Assembly: GCA_050953105.1 (NCBI GenBank)
Contig: JBMNMA010000004.1
Span: forward strand, 1-64,000
Direction: 5' to 3'
From: UBA1206 sp050953105
GTDB lineage: Bacteria; Bacillota; Clostridia; Oscillospirales; CAG-382
Length of the DNA stretch: 64,000 nt
The translations under genes and the position numbers were made by a program. This document shows, one piece after another, positions 14,603-22,932 of the stretch (the first letter of the stretch is position 1; each line of letters starts with the position of its first letter). The notes under the pieces are model-generated. The model made no database searches. It was not told the DNA's origin and saw only the letters and a program-made list of their open reading frames with translations.

Positions 14603-16003
14603 ATGTCAAAAGGCGCAAAGGGAATAGTGGTAAGAATAACCGGCCCGGTGGTGGATATCCGCTTTCTACCGGGGGAAATGTTACCCGATATATTCAATGC
14701 GGTGGAAGTGGTAAAGGGAAACGAGGTGTTTATCCTTGAAACATTGCAGCATATCGGGGACAACTGCGTCAGATGTATTTCAATGCACCCCACCGACGGT
14801 ATGTCCAGAGGTCTTTTGGCAACCGACACCGGCGAGCCAATCACTGTCCCGGTAGGGGAGGAAACCCTTGGCCGCATGATAAACGTTACCGGCGATCCGA
14901 TAGACGGCCTTGGCCCCATAAATGCAAAGCTGCGCTATCCCATACACCATAAATCCCCCCCGTTTACCGAAATAATCCCCGCCAATGATTTGCTTGAAAC
15001 AGGGATAAAGGTTATCGACCTTATGACACCCTACGCCAAGGGAGGTAAAATAGGCCTTTTCGGCGGTGCAGGCGTGGGCAAAACCGTATTGATAATGGAG
15101 CTTATCCGCAACATTGCCTTCGAGCACAACGGCTATTCGGTGTTTGCCGGCGTAGGCGAACGTTCAAGGGAAGGCAACGACTTATGGCAGGAAATGAACC
15201 AGTCGGGGGTTATATCCAAAACCGCCCTTGTGTTCGGCCAGATGAACGAACAGGCCGGAGCAAGGCTGCGTGTCCCCCTTGCCGGCCTTGCCCTTGCCGA
15301 ATATTTCCGTGAAACGGTGCATCAGGACGTGTTGCTTTTCATAGACAACATTTTCAGATTCACCCAGGCAGGCAGCGAGGTTTCGGCATTGTTGGGGCGT
15401 ATGCCCTCCGCCGTGGGCTACCAGCCCACCCTTGCCACCGAAATGGGGCGGCTGCAGGAGCGAATCGTTTCCACCAAAAACGGCTCAATAACCTCGGTTC
15501 AGGCAATTTACGTTCCCGCCGACGACTTAACCGACCCGGCTCCGGCCACCGCTTTTTCCCATCTTGACGCCACCACGGTGCTGTCAAGAAACATTGTGGA
15601 GCTGGGCATTTACCCCGCCGTTTCCCCCCTTGATTCCAACTCCCGCATGCTTGCCGAGGATGTGGTGGGTAAAGCCCATTACGAAACGGCAAAGGAAGTC
15701 AAGCGGGTGCTTCAAAGATATAACGAACTTCAGGATATTATCGCCATACTGGGCATGGAGGAACTGTCGCCGGAAGACAAGCAGACGGTTAAAACCGCCC
15801 GCCGGGTTCAGCGGTTTATGTCCCAGCCCTTTTATGTGGCCGAATCCTTTACAGGTATGGAGGGGCGCTTTGTGCCGGTGGAAGAAACGGTTAAGGGCTT
15901 CCAGGCCATACTGGGGGGCGAATGCAACAACATCCCCGAACAGGATTTTATGTTTGCCGGCACTATAGACGAGGTTTTCCAAAGGAGCAAAACCAATGGA
16001 TAG
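14603..16003 (+). CDS. atpD: ATP synthase F1 subunit beta
   Basis: The catalytic subunit has 466 residues, the normal length. Walker A GGAGVGKT is at 154-161, the catalytic region has GVGERSREGND, the family signature is PAVSPLDSNS, and the coupling loop reads GMEELSPED. The ATG at 14603 is set by AAGGGAGGG immediately upstream; an in-frame upstream ATG at 14540 lies within atpG and is not used. It overlaps atpC by 8 bases. Confidence 0.97.
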   Translation: MSKGAKGIVVRITGPVVDIRFLPGEMLPDIFNAVEVVKGNEVFILETLQHIGDNCVRCISMHPTDGMSRGLLATDTGEPITVPVGEETLGRMINVTGDPIDGLGPINAKLRYPIHHKSPPFTEIIPANDLLETGIKVIDLMTPYAKGGKIGLFGGAGVGKTVLIMELIRNIAFEHNGYSVFAGVGERSREGNDLWQEMNQSGVISKTALVFGQMNEQAGARLRVPLAGLALAEYFRETVHQDVLLFIDNIFRFTQAGSEVSALLGRMPSAVGYQPTLATEMGRLQERIVSTKNGSITSVQAIYVPADDLTDPAPATAFSHLDATTVLSRNIVELGIYPAVSPLDSNSRMLAEDVVGKAHYETAKEVKRVLQRYNELQDIIAILGMEELSPEDKQTVKTARRVQRFMSQPFYVAESFTGMEGRFVPVEETVKGFQAILGGECNNIPEQDFMFAGTIDEVFQRSKTNG

Positions 16004-16238
16004 CTTAAAACTGATTGTCCTTTCCCCCGAAGGAGTAAAGCTTGAGGAAAACGCCTCCTCGGTTTCCCTTCTTGCTCCCGACGGCAGGTTCGGGGTAAGG
16101 GAAGGCTGCCTTCCCATAAAGGCCGTTTTGGCCGGGGGGGATATTCGCTACACCAAAAACGGAAAGGAAAACACCTTTAACATACCCGGTGGTATTGCCG
16201 AAATAAAGGACAATACCATAACCGTTCTGGTAGGCTAA
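15996..16238 (+). CDS. atpC: ATP synthase F1 subunit epsilon, lacking the C-terminal helical domain
   Basis: The protein is only 80 residues, against about 130-140 in most bacteria. What is present is the N-terminal beta-sandwich (LKLIVLSPEG, LLAPDGRFGV, ending with GGIAEIKDNTITVLVG). The two C-terminal helices, which in many bacteria inhibit ATP hydrolysis, are absent. Downstream sequence belongs to the convergent asnB gene, so the truncation is not a frameshift. AAAGGAG in the atpD end precedes the ATG. It closes the operon. Confidence 0.9.
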   Translation: MDSLKLIVLSPEGVKLEENASSVSLLAPDGRFGVREGCLPIKAVLAGGDIRYTKNGKENTFNIPGGIAEIKDNTITVLVG

Positions 16239-16274
16239 ACCTTTAATATTATACCTTTTTCCTCAAACCAATAA

Positions 16275-18047
16275 TCAAATTGAACAAGCCATGCAATAAG
16301 CTGCGGTGTTGACATTAGCTGACCAAGCCATGTTCCGCCGCTTTTTTCTTTTATCTCGCTTAACTTTTTCTTGTTTAAAATCTGGGAAAGTATCCCCCCC
16401 TTTTTTTATACGGTCGTCAAGCATATTTGACACGATTTTCATATATTCGGGGTTGTGGGTTTTGGGGTAGGGGGATTTTTTACGGTGGAGTATGCTATCG
16501 GGAAGATATTCCTTCATAACCTCCCTTAAAAGGCTCTTTTCCACATTGTTTTCAAACTTGATTTCCCACGGAATGTTGAAAACATACTCCCAAAGCCTGT
16601 GGTCGGCAAAGGGAACCCGTATTTCCACCCCCTTGGCCATGCTCATGCGGTCTTTTCTTTCAAGCAGGGATGTCATAAAATAATTCATCGAAAGCCAGGT
16701 GGCTTTGCGTGAGTTTCTCATAGTATCGCTGTCATTGTCCGCCACCGGGCATTTGTCTAAACTTTTCTTGTAAATTTCAGATATAAATTCATACCCTTCC
16801 TTCGGCCTTGCCACCCTTTCGTCAAACAGGGAAATTCTTATATTAGGGTCATGTATCCAGGGGAAAAAGCCGCTTTGCAGCATCTCGGGCCGGTAAAACC
16901 AGGGGTATCCCCCAAACAGCTCGTCGGAACATTCCCCCGACAGGGCAACTGTGTGCTTTTCTTTGATCTTACCGCAGAAATACAACAGCGAAGAATCAAT
17001 ATCCGCCTGCCCCGGAAAATCCCGCATTATCGCCGCAACCGGCAGATTTTCCGCCACGTCTTTGCTTGTCGCCGTCAAAATTGTGTGGTTTGTTCCAAGG
17101 TAGGCGGCCACGCTTATGGCATACTTTTCGTCGCTTTCGGGCTGGAACAGCGATTTTACAAAGCTTTCCCGGTTGCCTTCATATTCAAAGGAATAGGTGG
17201 ATATTCTCCCCCGGGCAGCCGCAAAGGCGGTAACCGCCGAGGAATCAAGCCCTCCCGACAGCAAAACGCAAAGGGGAACATCGCTTACAAGCTGCCGCTT
17301 TACCGCATCTTCAAGCAGAAACTTTGTCTGAACAATAGCGTCCTCCCTTGTCCCCTTCCATTCATAAACGGGAAGTGTCCAGTAGGAATGAATGTGAAAT
17401 CCCCTTTTGTCAAGTATGGCATACTCGGCGGGCTTTAGCTCCTTTATCCCCTCAAACACGCTTATCCCCGGAATGGTGGCGGGGGAAAGATATAACAGCT
17501 GCCATAGGCCTATGTTGTCTACCACAGGCTTTATTCCCCATTCCAAAAGCCCCTTTATTTCAGAAGAGAATAGCAGCATATCACCGTCAAAGGCATAAAA
17601 AAACGGTTTTACACCAAGTCTGTCCCGGGCAAAGAAAACAAGGTCGTTTTTTTCGTCGTGTATTGCAAAGGCAAAGATACCGTTTAGCATTTCAAGGCAT
17701 TTTGTGCCGTAGACGGCGTAGCATTCCAGTAAAACCTCGGTGTCGCAGGTGGTTTTAAACTCAACCCCCTGCTTTTCTAAATCTTCCCTTAGCTCGTTTG
17801 TATTGTAAATTTCCCCGTTGTATATTATGGTGTAGCGATATCCGTTCCTGACTGTCTGCATGGGCTGCTTTCCCTTTTCCACGTCCATTACCGCAAGACG
17901 GTTGTGGCCGAAAGCCACCGACGATGCAAAATAGCATCCCCGGTCATCCGGCCCCCGGTGGCTAAGAGAGCTGTTCATTTTTTCAAGCTTGTTTTTATCT
18001 ATAATACCTTTTCCGCTAATATCCCAAACGCCGCAGATGGAACACAT
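16275..18047 (-). CDS. asnB: Glutamine-hydrolysing asparagine synthetase, frameshifted near its C-terminus
   Basis: The enzyme makes asparagine from aspartate, glutamine and ATP. It starts MCSICG, where Cys2 is the glutaminase nucleophile after Met removal; this and a purine-rich GGGGAAGGG site decide the ATG at 18047. The synthetase domain has the PP-loop SGGLDSS. As read, the frame ends at 16275 with an unrelated basic tail. In another frame the sequence continues with PQLIAWLVQFDYWFEEKG, the conserved AsnB ending, to a stop at 16235-16237. The shift maps to a C7T7 tract (16394-16407); removing one base restores a 603-residue enzyme. Sequencing error, phase variation or mutation are all possible. 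Confidence 0.9.
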   Translation of the reverse strand: MCSICGVWDISGKGIIDKNKLEKMNSSLSHRGPDDRGCYFASSVAFGHNRLAVMDVEKGKQPMQTVRNGYRYTIIYNGEIYNTNELREDLEKQGVEFKTTCDTEVLLECYAVYGTKCLEMLNGIFAFAIHDEKNDLVFFARDRLGVKPFFYAFDGDMLLFSSEIKGLLEWGIKPVVDNIGLWQLLYLSPATIPGISVFEGIKELKPAEYAILDKRGFHIHSYWTLPVYEWKGTREDAIVQTKFLLEDAVKRQLVSDVPLCVLLSGGLDSSAVTAFAAARGRISTYSFEYEGNRESFVKSLFQPESDEKYAISVAAYLGTNHTILTATSKDVAENLPVAAIMRDFPGQADIDSSLLYFCGKIKEKHTVALSGECSDELFGGYPWFYRPEMLQSGFFPWIHDPNIRISLFDERVARPKEGYEFISEIYKKSLDKCPVADNDSDTMRNSRKATWLSMNYFMTSLLERKDRMSMAKGVEIRVPFADHRLWEYVFNIPWEIKFENNVEKSLLREVMKEYLPDSILHRKKSPYPKTHNPEYMKIVSNMLDDRIKKGGDTFPDFKQEKVKRDKRKKRRNMAWSANVNTAAYCMACSI

Positions 18048-18161
18048 AAAATACCCTTCCCCCATTGTGTTTTACAAAATAAAGTATATGCCTGTTTGCC
18101 TTTACTGTGTTTCGAATATTTTTTGCATTTGGGGGAAAATTATGCTAATGAGGTGTTGGTG

Positions 18162-18839
18162 TTGACGGTCATCCTTATTCGCACCGTTATTTTTTATATT
18201 GTCCTAACCCTTATTATGCGCCTTATGGGAAAAAGGCAGATAGGGGAAATTCAAATATCCGAGTTCGTGGCGGCGGTTATGCTGTCGGAACTTGCCGCCT
18301 TACCAATAACAGACCGGGATATTCCGCTGTTTCACGGCCTTGTGTCCCTTGTTGCTTTAGGCTCCCTTGAGGTTATAACCACATTTGCCTGCCGTAAAAT
18401 CCCCAGACTAAGAAAAGCTTTATACGGCGAACCCATAATCCTTGTGGCAGGGGGGAAAATTTCAAACAAAGGCCTTGACAAGGCAAGGATAACCCTTGAC
18501 GAGGTGCTGGCGGTTATCCGTTCCGAAGGGTATAAATCCCTTGATGACGCATATTACGTCATTCTTGAACAAACGGGTAAAATTTCGGTGCTGCCAAAGG
18601 CCTCCTCCTCCCCCTTAACCCCAACCGAAACTAAAATTGAAGTAAAAGAAACCGGCATAGATATGCCGGTTATGATAGAGGGTGTTGAAATCGAAAGCTT
18701 TATGGAACAGACGGGTAAAACCAAAGAGGATATTGAAAGAATACTGATGAAATATAAGCTTAAAAAAGACGAATGCCTTATCCTTGCCTTTGACGAAACG
18801 GGAAAGGTTAAAATAACAAAAAAGGAGGGGCAAAATTGA
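18162..18839 (+). CDS. DUF421 (YetF-like) membrane protein
   Basis: About 225 residues. There are two to three N-terminal membrane helices, the family motif MRLMGKRQIGE, then PITDRDIPLFHG and a cytoplasmic DUF421 domain with GGKISNKGLDKARIT and DDAYYVILEQTGKISV. YetF-type proteins are common in spore formers, with unknown function. The frame is open far upstream, but homologs begin just before LIRT. I choose the TTG at 18162 behind TGAGG (18149-18153); the GTG codons at 18153 and 18159 are alternatives. It overlaps the next gene by 4 bases. Confidence 0.8.
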   Translation: MTVILIRTVIFYIVLTLIMRLMGKRQIGEIQISEFVAAVMLSELAALPITDRDIPLFHGLVSLVALGSLEVITTFACRKIPRLRKALYGEPIILVAGGKISNKGLDKARITLDEVLAVIRSEGYKSLDDAYYVILEQTGKISVLPKASSSPLTPTETKIEVKETGIDMPVMIEGVEIESFMEQTGKTKEDIERILMKYKLKKDECLILAFDETGKVKITKKEGQN

Positions 18840-19210
18840 AACACTTTGTAATTGCCCTTATCCTTCTCGGGTTGGTATTGGCAAGCGTGTTGGTAAACGG
18901 ATATTTTGTCCGTAAATATGTTAAAGAAACCCTTGAAATGACAAGAAGCCTTCCCGAAACAAAAGAGGAGTTTTTGTCCTACCAAGGGAATATCGGGGAC
19001 TTTGTGGCTAAATGGTATGACCGCCACCCCTTTCTTTCCCTTTCAATTCATATGTGTGAGCTTGAAAGGGTGTGCGAAGGCGTGGCGGAAATAAGAGCCT
19101 GCGTCGAAGCAAAGTCCTATGAAAACTACATGCAGGCAAAGCGCCGACTTGAGGCGGTGCTTACTGAGCTTGCCGACGGGGAAAAGCCAACGTTTATCAA
19201 TATTTTTTAG
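18836..19210 (+). CDS. DUF4363 family protein
   Basis: The 124-residue protein has one N-terminal membrane helix (about 4-24) and a helical extracytoplasmic or cytoplasmic domain. It begins at a TTG at 18836 placed by AAGGAGGGG (18822-18830) and overlaps the stop of the DUF421 gene. DUF421-DUF4363 pairs are a standing arrangement in Clostridia, so the two proteins probably act together in the membrane. The molecular role is not known. Confidence 0.75.
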   Translation: MKHFVIALILLGLVLASVLVNGYFVRKYVKETLEMTRSLPETKEEFLSYQGNIGDFVAKWYDRHPFLSLSIHMCELERVCEGVAEIRACVEAKSYENYMQAKRRLEAVLTELADGEKPTFINIF

Positions 19211-19237
19211 CCAAAGCGTAAAAATTGCCCTTTTTGT

Positions 19238-19266
19238 TTGACAACAGGAAAAAAGGGGATTATTAT
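19238..19266 (+). promoter_or_regulatory. SigA-type promoter upstream of the rpe leader
   Basis: TTGACA (19238-19243) is followed after 17 bases by TATTAT (19261-19266). The transcript would start near 19273 in a structured segment. Confidence 0.75.
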
Positions 19267-19272
19267 ATATAT

Positions 19273-19345
19273 GAACACGGAGGGAAAGCGAAAAAAGAGC
19301 CATGTTCCTTTATCTTGACTTCCCGTCGCCCTCCGCTCCGTGGAA
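19273..19345 (+). other. Structured leader or small RNA candidate upstream of rpe
   Basis: The segment can fold in two exclusive ways. CACGGAG pairs with the distal CTCCGTG, or CGGAGGG pairs with CCCTCCG just before it; GGGAA/TTCCC adds an inner helix. There is no T-run after it, so it is not a terminator. No known RNA family is recognised. Confidence 0.3.
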
Positions 19346-19375
19346 TTGTAGCAACAACGGCGGTCATTATATAAT
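19346..19375 (+). promoter_or_regulatory. Second promoter, proximal to rpe
   Basis: TTGTAG (19346-19351) is followed after 18 bases by TATAAT (19370-19375). It would give rpe a short leader of about 20 bases. Confidence 0.55.
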
Positions 19376-19404
19376 ATGTAACTGTCTGCCGAAAGGAAAC
19401 GAAT

Positions 19405-20070
19405 ATGGAAGAAAAGTGTGTTTTTTTGTCGCCCTCATTGCTGTCCTGCGACTTCGGCAGCGTTTCAAAGCAGCTTGAAATACTTGAAAACGCCGGGGTT
19501 AAACATCTTCATCTTGACGTTATGGACGGCATTTTTGTGCCGAATATTTCCTTTGGCATTCCCGTTATTAAATCAATAAGAAAATCCACAAATATGATTT
19601 TCGACACCCACCTTATGATAGACAGGCCCGAAAGATACATAGACGCCTTTATAAAAGCGGGAAGCGACTATGTTACCATACACACCGAGGCCACCGAATA
19701 TCCGGCCCGGGTGCTAAAGGATATAAGGGCAAAGGGGGCAAAGGCGGGCATTTCGTTAAAACCAAAGACAAAAGCCGGGGATATATTCGAGCTTCTTCCT
19801 CTTTGCGACATTATCCTTGTTATGACGGTTGAGCCGGGGTTCGGCGGTCAGGCCTTTATGGCGGATATGCTGCCGAAAATAAAAGAAATAAGACATGAGC
19901 TTGACCGCATTTCGTCGCCTGCCATATTGTCGGTGGACGGGGGTATAGACAAAGACACCGCCCCACTTGTGGTGGAAGCGGGAGCAAATATGCTTGTGGC
20001 GGGGTCCGCCGTTTTCGGTAAAGAAGATATTGCCAAGGCGGCAATGGATATACTTAATTCAATTAAATAA
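19405..20070 (+). CDS. rpe: Ribulose-phosphate 3-epimerase
   Basis: This TIM-barrel enzyme of 221 residues interconverts ribulose 5-phosphate and xylulose 5-phosphate. The metal and catalytic positions are visible: SLLSCDFG, HLDVMDGIFVPN, DTHLMI, MTVEPGFGGQ and DGGIDKDT, with the phosphate-binding AGSAVFG near the end. GAAAGGAAAC precedes the ATG at 19405. It sits alone, away from other pentose-phosphate genes in the window (gnd is at 57 kb). A strong terminator follows. Confidence 0.96.
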   Translation: MEEKCVFLSPSLLSCDFGSVSKQLEILENAGVKHLHLDVMDGIFVPNISFGIPVIKSIRKSTNMIFDTHLMIDRPERYIDAFIKAGSDYVTIHTEATEYPARVLKDIRAKGAKAGISLKPKTKAGDIFELLPLCDIILVMTVEPGFGGQAFMADMLPKIKEIRHELDRISSPAILSVDGGIDKDTAPLVVEAGANMLVAGSAVFGKEDIAKAAMDILNSIK

Positions 20071-20092
20071 TTATATGTCACCTATAAAATCA

Positions 20093-20125
20093 AAATCCGC
20101 CCCCGGAGGGCGGATTTCCTTTGTT
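20093..20125. terminator. Bidirectional terminator between rpe and the trans-sulfuration gene
   Basis: AAATCCGCCC pairs with GGGCGGATTT and is followed by a T-rich tract on the plus strand. Confidence 0.85.
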
Positions 20126-20128
20126 TTT

Positions 20129-21244
20129 CTATAAACAGCTTTCAAGGCCGTTGTCCAGGTCTTCAATAATATCCCCGTAGTCCTCGGTGCCGACGGAAAG
20201 GCGGAAAAGGTTTTTGCTGATTCCCCCCTCGGCCTTTTCTTTTGCCGACAGGGACGCATGTGTCTGGCTGAAGGGGTGGGTTATAAGCGTGGCGTTACCC
20301 CCAAGGCTTTCGGCAAAGGCAATAAGCTTTAGGGACGATAAAAATTTCTTAAAATCCGCCCTTTCGTCAATTTCAAAGGATATTATTCCCCCAAAGCCGG
20401 ACACTTGGCTTTTCATAACCTTAAAGCCGGCACTTTCCGGGTCGCCGGCGTAAAAATTTTTCCTTATCTGGCTTTTGGTCTTTAAGTATTCAAACACTTT
20501 GGCAGCGTTTTCGCATACGGCTTTCATCCGCAGATACAGCGTTTCAAGCCCCCGCTTGACTAAAAATGAGTCAAAGGGTGAAAGGCCGTTGCCCTTTGTG
20601 GTTATGGCAAGGTTTAGGCTTTTGGCAAGCTCACTGTCGTTTGTAACAATGCAGCCTGCGGTGGAGTCGTGGTGGCCGCAAAGGTATTTGGTGGCCGAAT
20701 GGACCACAACATCCGCCCCAAGGGAAAGAGGTCTTTGCAAAACCGGGGTTAAAAAGGTGTTGTCAATGGCAAGCCTGCAGTCATGCTTTTTTGAAATTGC
20801 CGCAAGGGCAGAGATATCCGAAATCTGCATTAACGGATTAGCCGGCGTTTCGGCAAAAATAAGGGAAGGGGCAATTTTTGCCTCTTTTTCAACAGCCCAA
20901 AGGTCAGAGGTATCGGCGTAAACCACATACGCCCCTTTAGTAACAAAGTTGTTAAGTAGCCGCCTTGTTCCGCCGTAGATGTTTTTGCCTGCGATAATAC
21001 GGGGGAAAAGGGAAAACAATGCGTCCTCCGCCGCCAGTCCCGAGGAAAAGGCAAATCCATACTCGCCCCCCTCGGCAAGGGCAATTGTTTTTTCAAGGGA
21101 CTCCCTTGTGGGGTTGCTGCACCGGGAGTAGGAGTAGCCGTGTATTTCGGCGTTTTTAAAGGTAGAGGTTAAAAACACCGGCGGCGACACCGCCCCCAAC
21201 ACATTCTCCCCCCCGCCATGAATAAGTGAAGTCTGTATTTTCAT
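20129..21244 (-). CDS. PLP-dependent trans-sulfuration enzyme (Cys/Met metabolism family)
   Basis: The 371-residue protein has the family hallmarks: YSRCSNPTRESLE, the PLP-stacking YGGT region, AIDNTF, and the PLP lysine in HSATKYLCGH. Members include cystathionine gamma-synthase, cystathionine gamma-lyase, O-acetylhomoserine sulfhydrylase and methionine gamma-lyase, and the sequence does not decide among them. The ATG at 21244 has AGGGTGG just upstream; the in-frame GTG at 21253 lies inside that site. A second sulfur amino acid enzyme (PatB-like) lies at 52.8 kb. Confidence 0.9.
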   Translation of the reverse strand: MKIQTSLIHGGGENVLGAVSPPVFLTSTFKNAEIHGYSYSRCSNPTRESLEKTIALAEGGEYGFAFSSGLAAEDALFSLFPRIIAGKNIYGGTRRLLNNFVTKGAYVVYADTSDLWAVEKEAKIAPSLIFAETPANPLMQISDISALAAISKKHDCRLAIDNTFLTPVLQRPLSLGADVVVHSATKYLCGHHDSTAGCIVTNDSELAKSLNLAITTKGNGLSPFDSFLVKRGLETLYLRMKAVCENAAKVFEYLKTKSQIRKNFYAGDPESAGFKVMKSQVSGFGGIISFEIDERADFKKFLSSLKLIAFAESLGGNATLITHPFSQTHASLSAKEKAEGGISKNLFRLSVGTEDYGDIIEDLDNGLESCL

Positions 21245-21284
21245 TAAAACCACCCTTATATTGTATGCACAAATTACCCTGGGG

Positions 21285-21313
21285 TTGACAACAAAGGCAT
21301 GGCGTGGTATATT
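21285..21313 (+). promoter_or_regulatory. Distal promoter of the aromatic fusion gene
   Basis: TTGACA (21285-21290) is followed after 17 bases by TATATT (21308-21313). Confidence 0.75.
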
Positions 21314-21368
21314 GTTGAAAATGTAGGCGCAAAAACTAATGACAAAAAAATGTCCAAAATAAATTTAC

Positions 21369-21396
21369 TTGCATTTTTTAGTTTTTAATTTATAAT
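21369..21396 (+). promoter_or_regulatory. Proximal promoter of the aromatic fusion gene
   Basis: TTGCAT (21369-21374) is followed after 16 bases by TATAAT (21391-21396), close to the start codon at 21430. Confidence 0.6.
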
Positions 21397-21429
21397 CGAA
21401 ATATACTTATGAAATACAAGGTAAAATCC

Positions 21430-22893
21430 ATGAACACAATCGACAATCTCCGAAGTCAAATCGACGCTCTTGATAACGAAATAGCATCACTTTTACTCAA
21501 ACGCCTTGATATTGTGCATGAAATCGGCAAAATCAAGGCTAAATCCGGCATGGCCGTATTTGACCCCACCCGGGAGGAAAAAATAATAAAACGCCTAACC
21601 GAAAACACCACCCCCGCCGGGGAGGAATATATAAAAACCATTTATAATACCGTTTTTTCATCCTCCCGCAATGCCGAAAAGGGAAAATACGGTGTGGTGG
21701 GGGGCGAAAGCCTTGTTTCCAAATCCCCGGACATTCACAAAGCCTTCGGCAACGAAAACTATTTTACTTTTAGGGTTAAACCCGGGGATTTATGCGATTT
21801 CGTCAAAAATTCCGGCCTTTCGGGCTACAACGTAACCATGCCCCATAAGGTGGCCATAATGGAATACCTTGACGAAATATCCCCGGAGGCGGCGGAAATT
21901 GGTGCGGTTAACACCGTTGTGGTTAAAGAGGATAAAAAAATCGGCTACAACACCGACTGCTTAGGGTTCATAGAGGCTTTGAAATTCCACGGAATTTCCG
22001 TAGCTGGTAAAAAGGTGTGCGTTTTAGGCAGCGGCGGGTCTTCCAAAGCCGTATGCTTTGCCCTAAAGCAGGAAAAAGCCGGGGAGATTGTGATGGTTTC
22101 CCGTTCCGGGAGCGTTACATACGCCGACACGGACGCCTACGCGGACTCTCAGGTTTTAATCAACTGCACTCCCGTGGGATATGGTGTAGGTAACGGCGAA
22201 ACCCCTGTTTGTATTGATGTTTTTAAAAACCTTGAAGGGGTTTATGACCTTATCTACCACCCCGACCCCACCCGGCTTGTGTTTGACGCCAGGCAAAAGG
22301 GAATAAACGCCCATAACGGACTGTATATGCTTATCGCCCAGGCAGCCCACGCCCACAAGCTGTTCGGAATGCCCTATCCCGATGAGGGAATATTTAAAAA
22401 GCTTTACAAGGATTTATCAAGTAAGCGCATTGTGCTTATGGGTATGCCGGGATCGGGTAAAACCGAGCTGGGAAGGCTTATTTCAACCGCCTTTAATTTA
22501 AGTCGTGTCGACACCGACGAAATGATAGAGGCCGAAACCGGAATGCCTGTCCCCGAAATAATTACAAAGCATGGCGTAGAACATTTCCGCCGGATAGAAA
22601 AAGAGGTAATAAAACGCCTTGCCCAAAACCCGCCGGACATTGTAACCTTAGGCGGCGGCGCTATCCTTGACATGGATAACCGCTATTATATAAAAGCCAT
22701 GGGGAATGTGCTGTGGATTGACAGGGATACCAAAAAACTTGAGCGGAAACGCCGTCCCCTGTCGGTGGATATAGAAAAGCTGGCAAAGGACAGATACCCC
22801 ATATACCAAAGCCTTTGTGATGTAAAAATATCAAATAACGGGCATATTTCCGACGCCTTTGAGGAAATCGTAAGGTTTATGCAAAGTAAATAA
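21430..22893 (+). CDS. Trifunctional fusion: chorismate mutase, shikimate dehydrogenase and shikimate kinase
   Basis: The protein of 487 residues has three domains. About 1-80 is an AroQ-type chorismate mutase (LRSQIDALDNEIASLLLKR). About 85-330 is shikimate dehydrogenase: GYNVTMPHKV with the catalytic Lys, GYNTDCLGF, GSGGSSKAV for NADP, and NCTPVGYG. About 335-487 is shikimate kinase: GMPGSGKTELG, DTDEMIE, LGGGAI and the lid RRPLS. Two shikimate-pathway steps and the later branch toward Phe/Tyr thus share one chain. I prefer the ATG at 21430 with AAGG upstream; an ATG at 21409 has no site. No other aro gene is nearby. Confidence 0.93.
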   Translation: MNTIDNLRSQIDALDNEIASLLLKRLDIVHEIGKIKAKSGMAVFDPTREEKIIKRLTENTTPAGEEYIKTIYNTVFSSSRNAEKGKYGVVGGESLVSKSPDIHKAFGNENYFTFRVKPGDLCDFVKNSGLSGYNVTMPHKVAIMEYLDEISPEAAEIGAVNTVVVKEDKKIGYNTDCLGFIEALKFHGISVAGKKVCVLGSGGSSKAVCFALKQEKAGEIVMVSRSGSVTYADTDAYADSQVLINCTPVGYGVGNGETPVCIDVFKNLEGVYDLIYHPDPTRLVFDARQKGINAHNGLYMLIAQAAHAHKLFGMPYPDEGIFKKLYKDLSSKRIVLMGMPGSGKTELGRLISTAFNLSRVDTDEMIEAETGMPVPEIITKHGVEHFRRIEKEVIKRLAQNPPDIVTLGGGAILDMDNRYYIKAMGNVLWIDRDTKKLERKRRPLSVDIEKLAKDRYPIYQSLCDVKISNNGHISDAFEEIVRFMQSK

Positions 22894-22895
22894 AA

Positions 22896-22925
22896 AAAAG
22901 GCCCGCCATGCCGGCGGGCCTTTTG
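22896..22925. terminator. Bidirectional terminator after the aromatic fusion gene
   Basis: AAAGGCCCGCC pairs with GGCGGGCCTTTT around a short loop, with A and T tracts on either side. Confidence 0.9.
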
Positions 22926-22932
22926 TGTTTTG

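Noticed and set aside
16275..16393. The basic C-terminal tail of AsnB as a genuine novel extension
   Set aside because: The conserved AsnB ending is present in another frame over the same bases, so the tail is frameshift product.
17904..18161. Longer N-terminus for the DUF421 protein
   Set aside because: It would run through the divergent asnB 5' end and shows no family similarity; homologs begin at the first membrane helix.
19273..19404. 6S RNA, SRP RNA or a tRNA in the rpe leader
   Set aside because: Neither the conserved SRP apical loop, a 6S-like open central bubble nor a cloverleaf with a T-loop can be built here.
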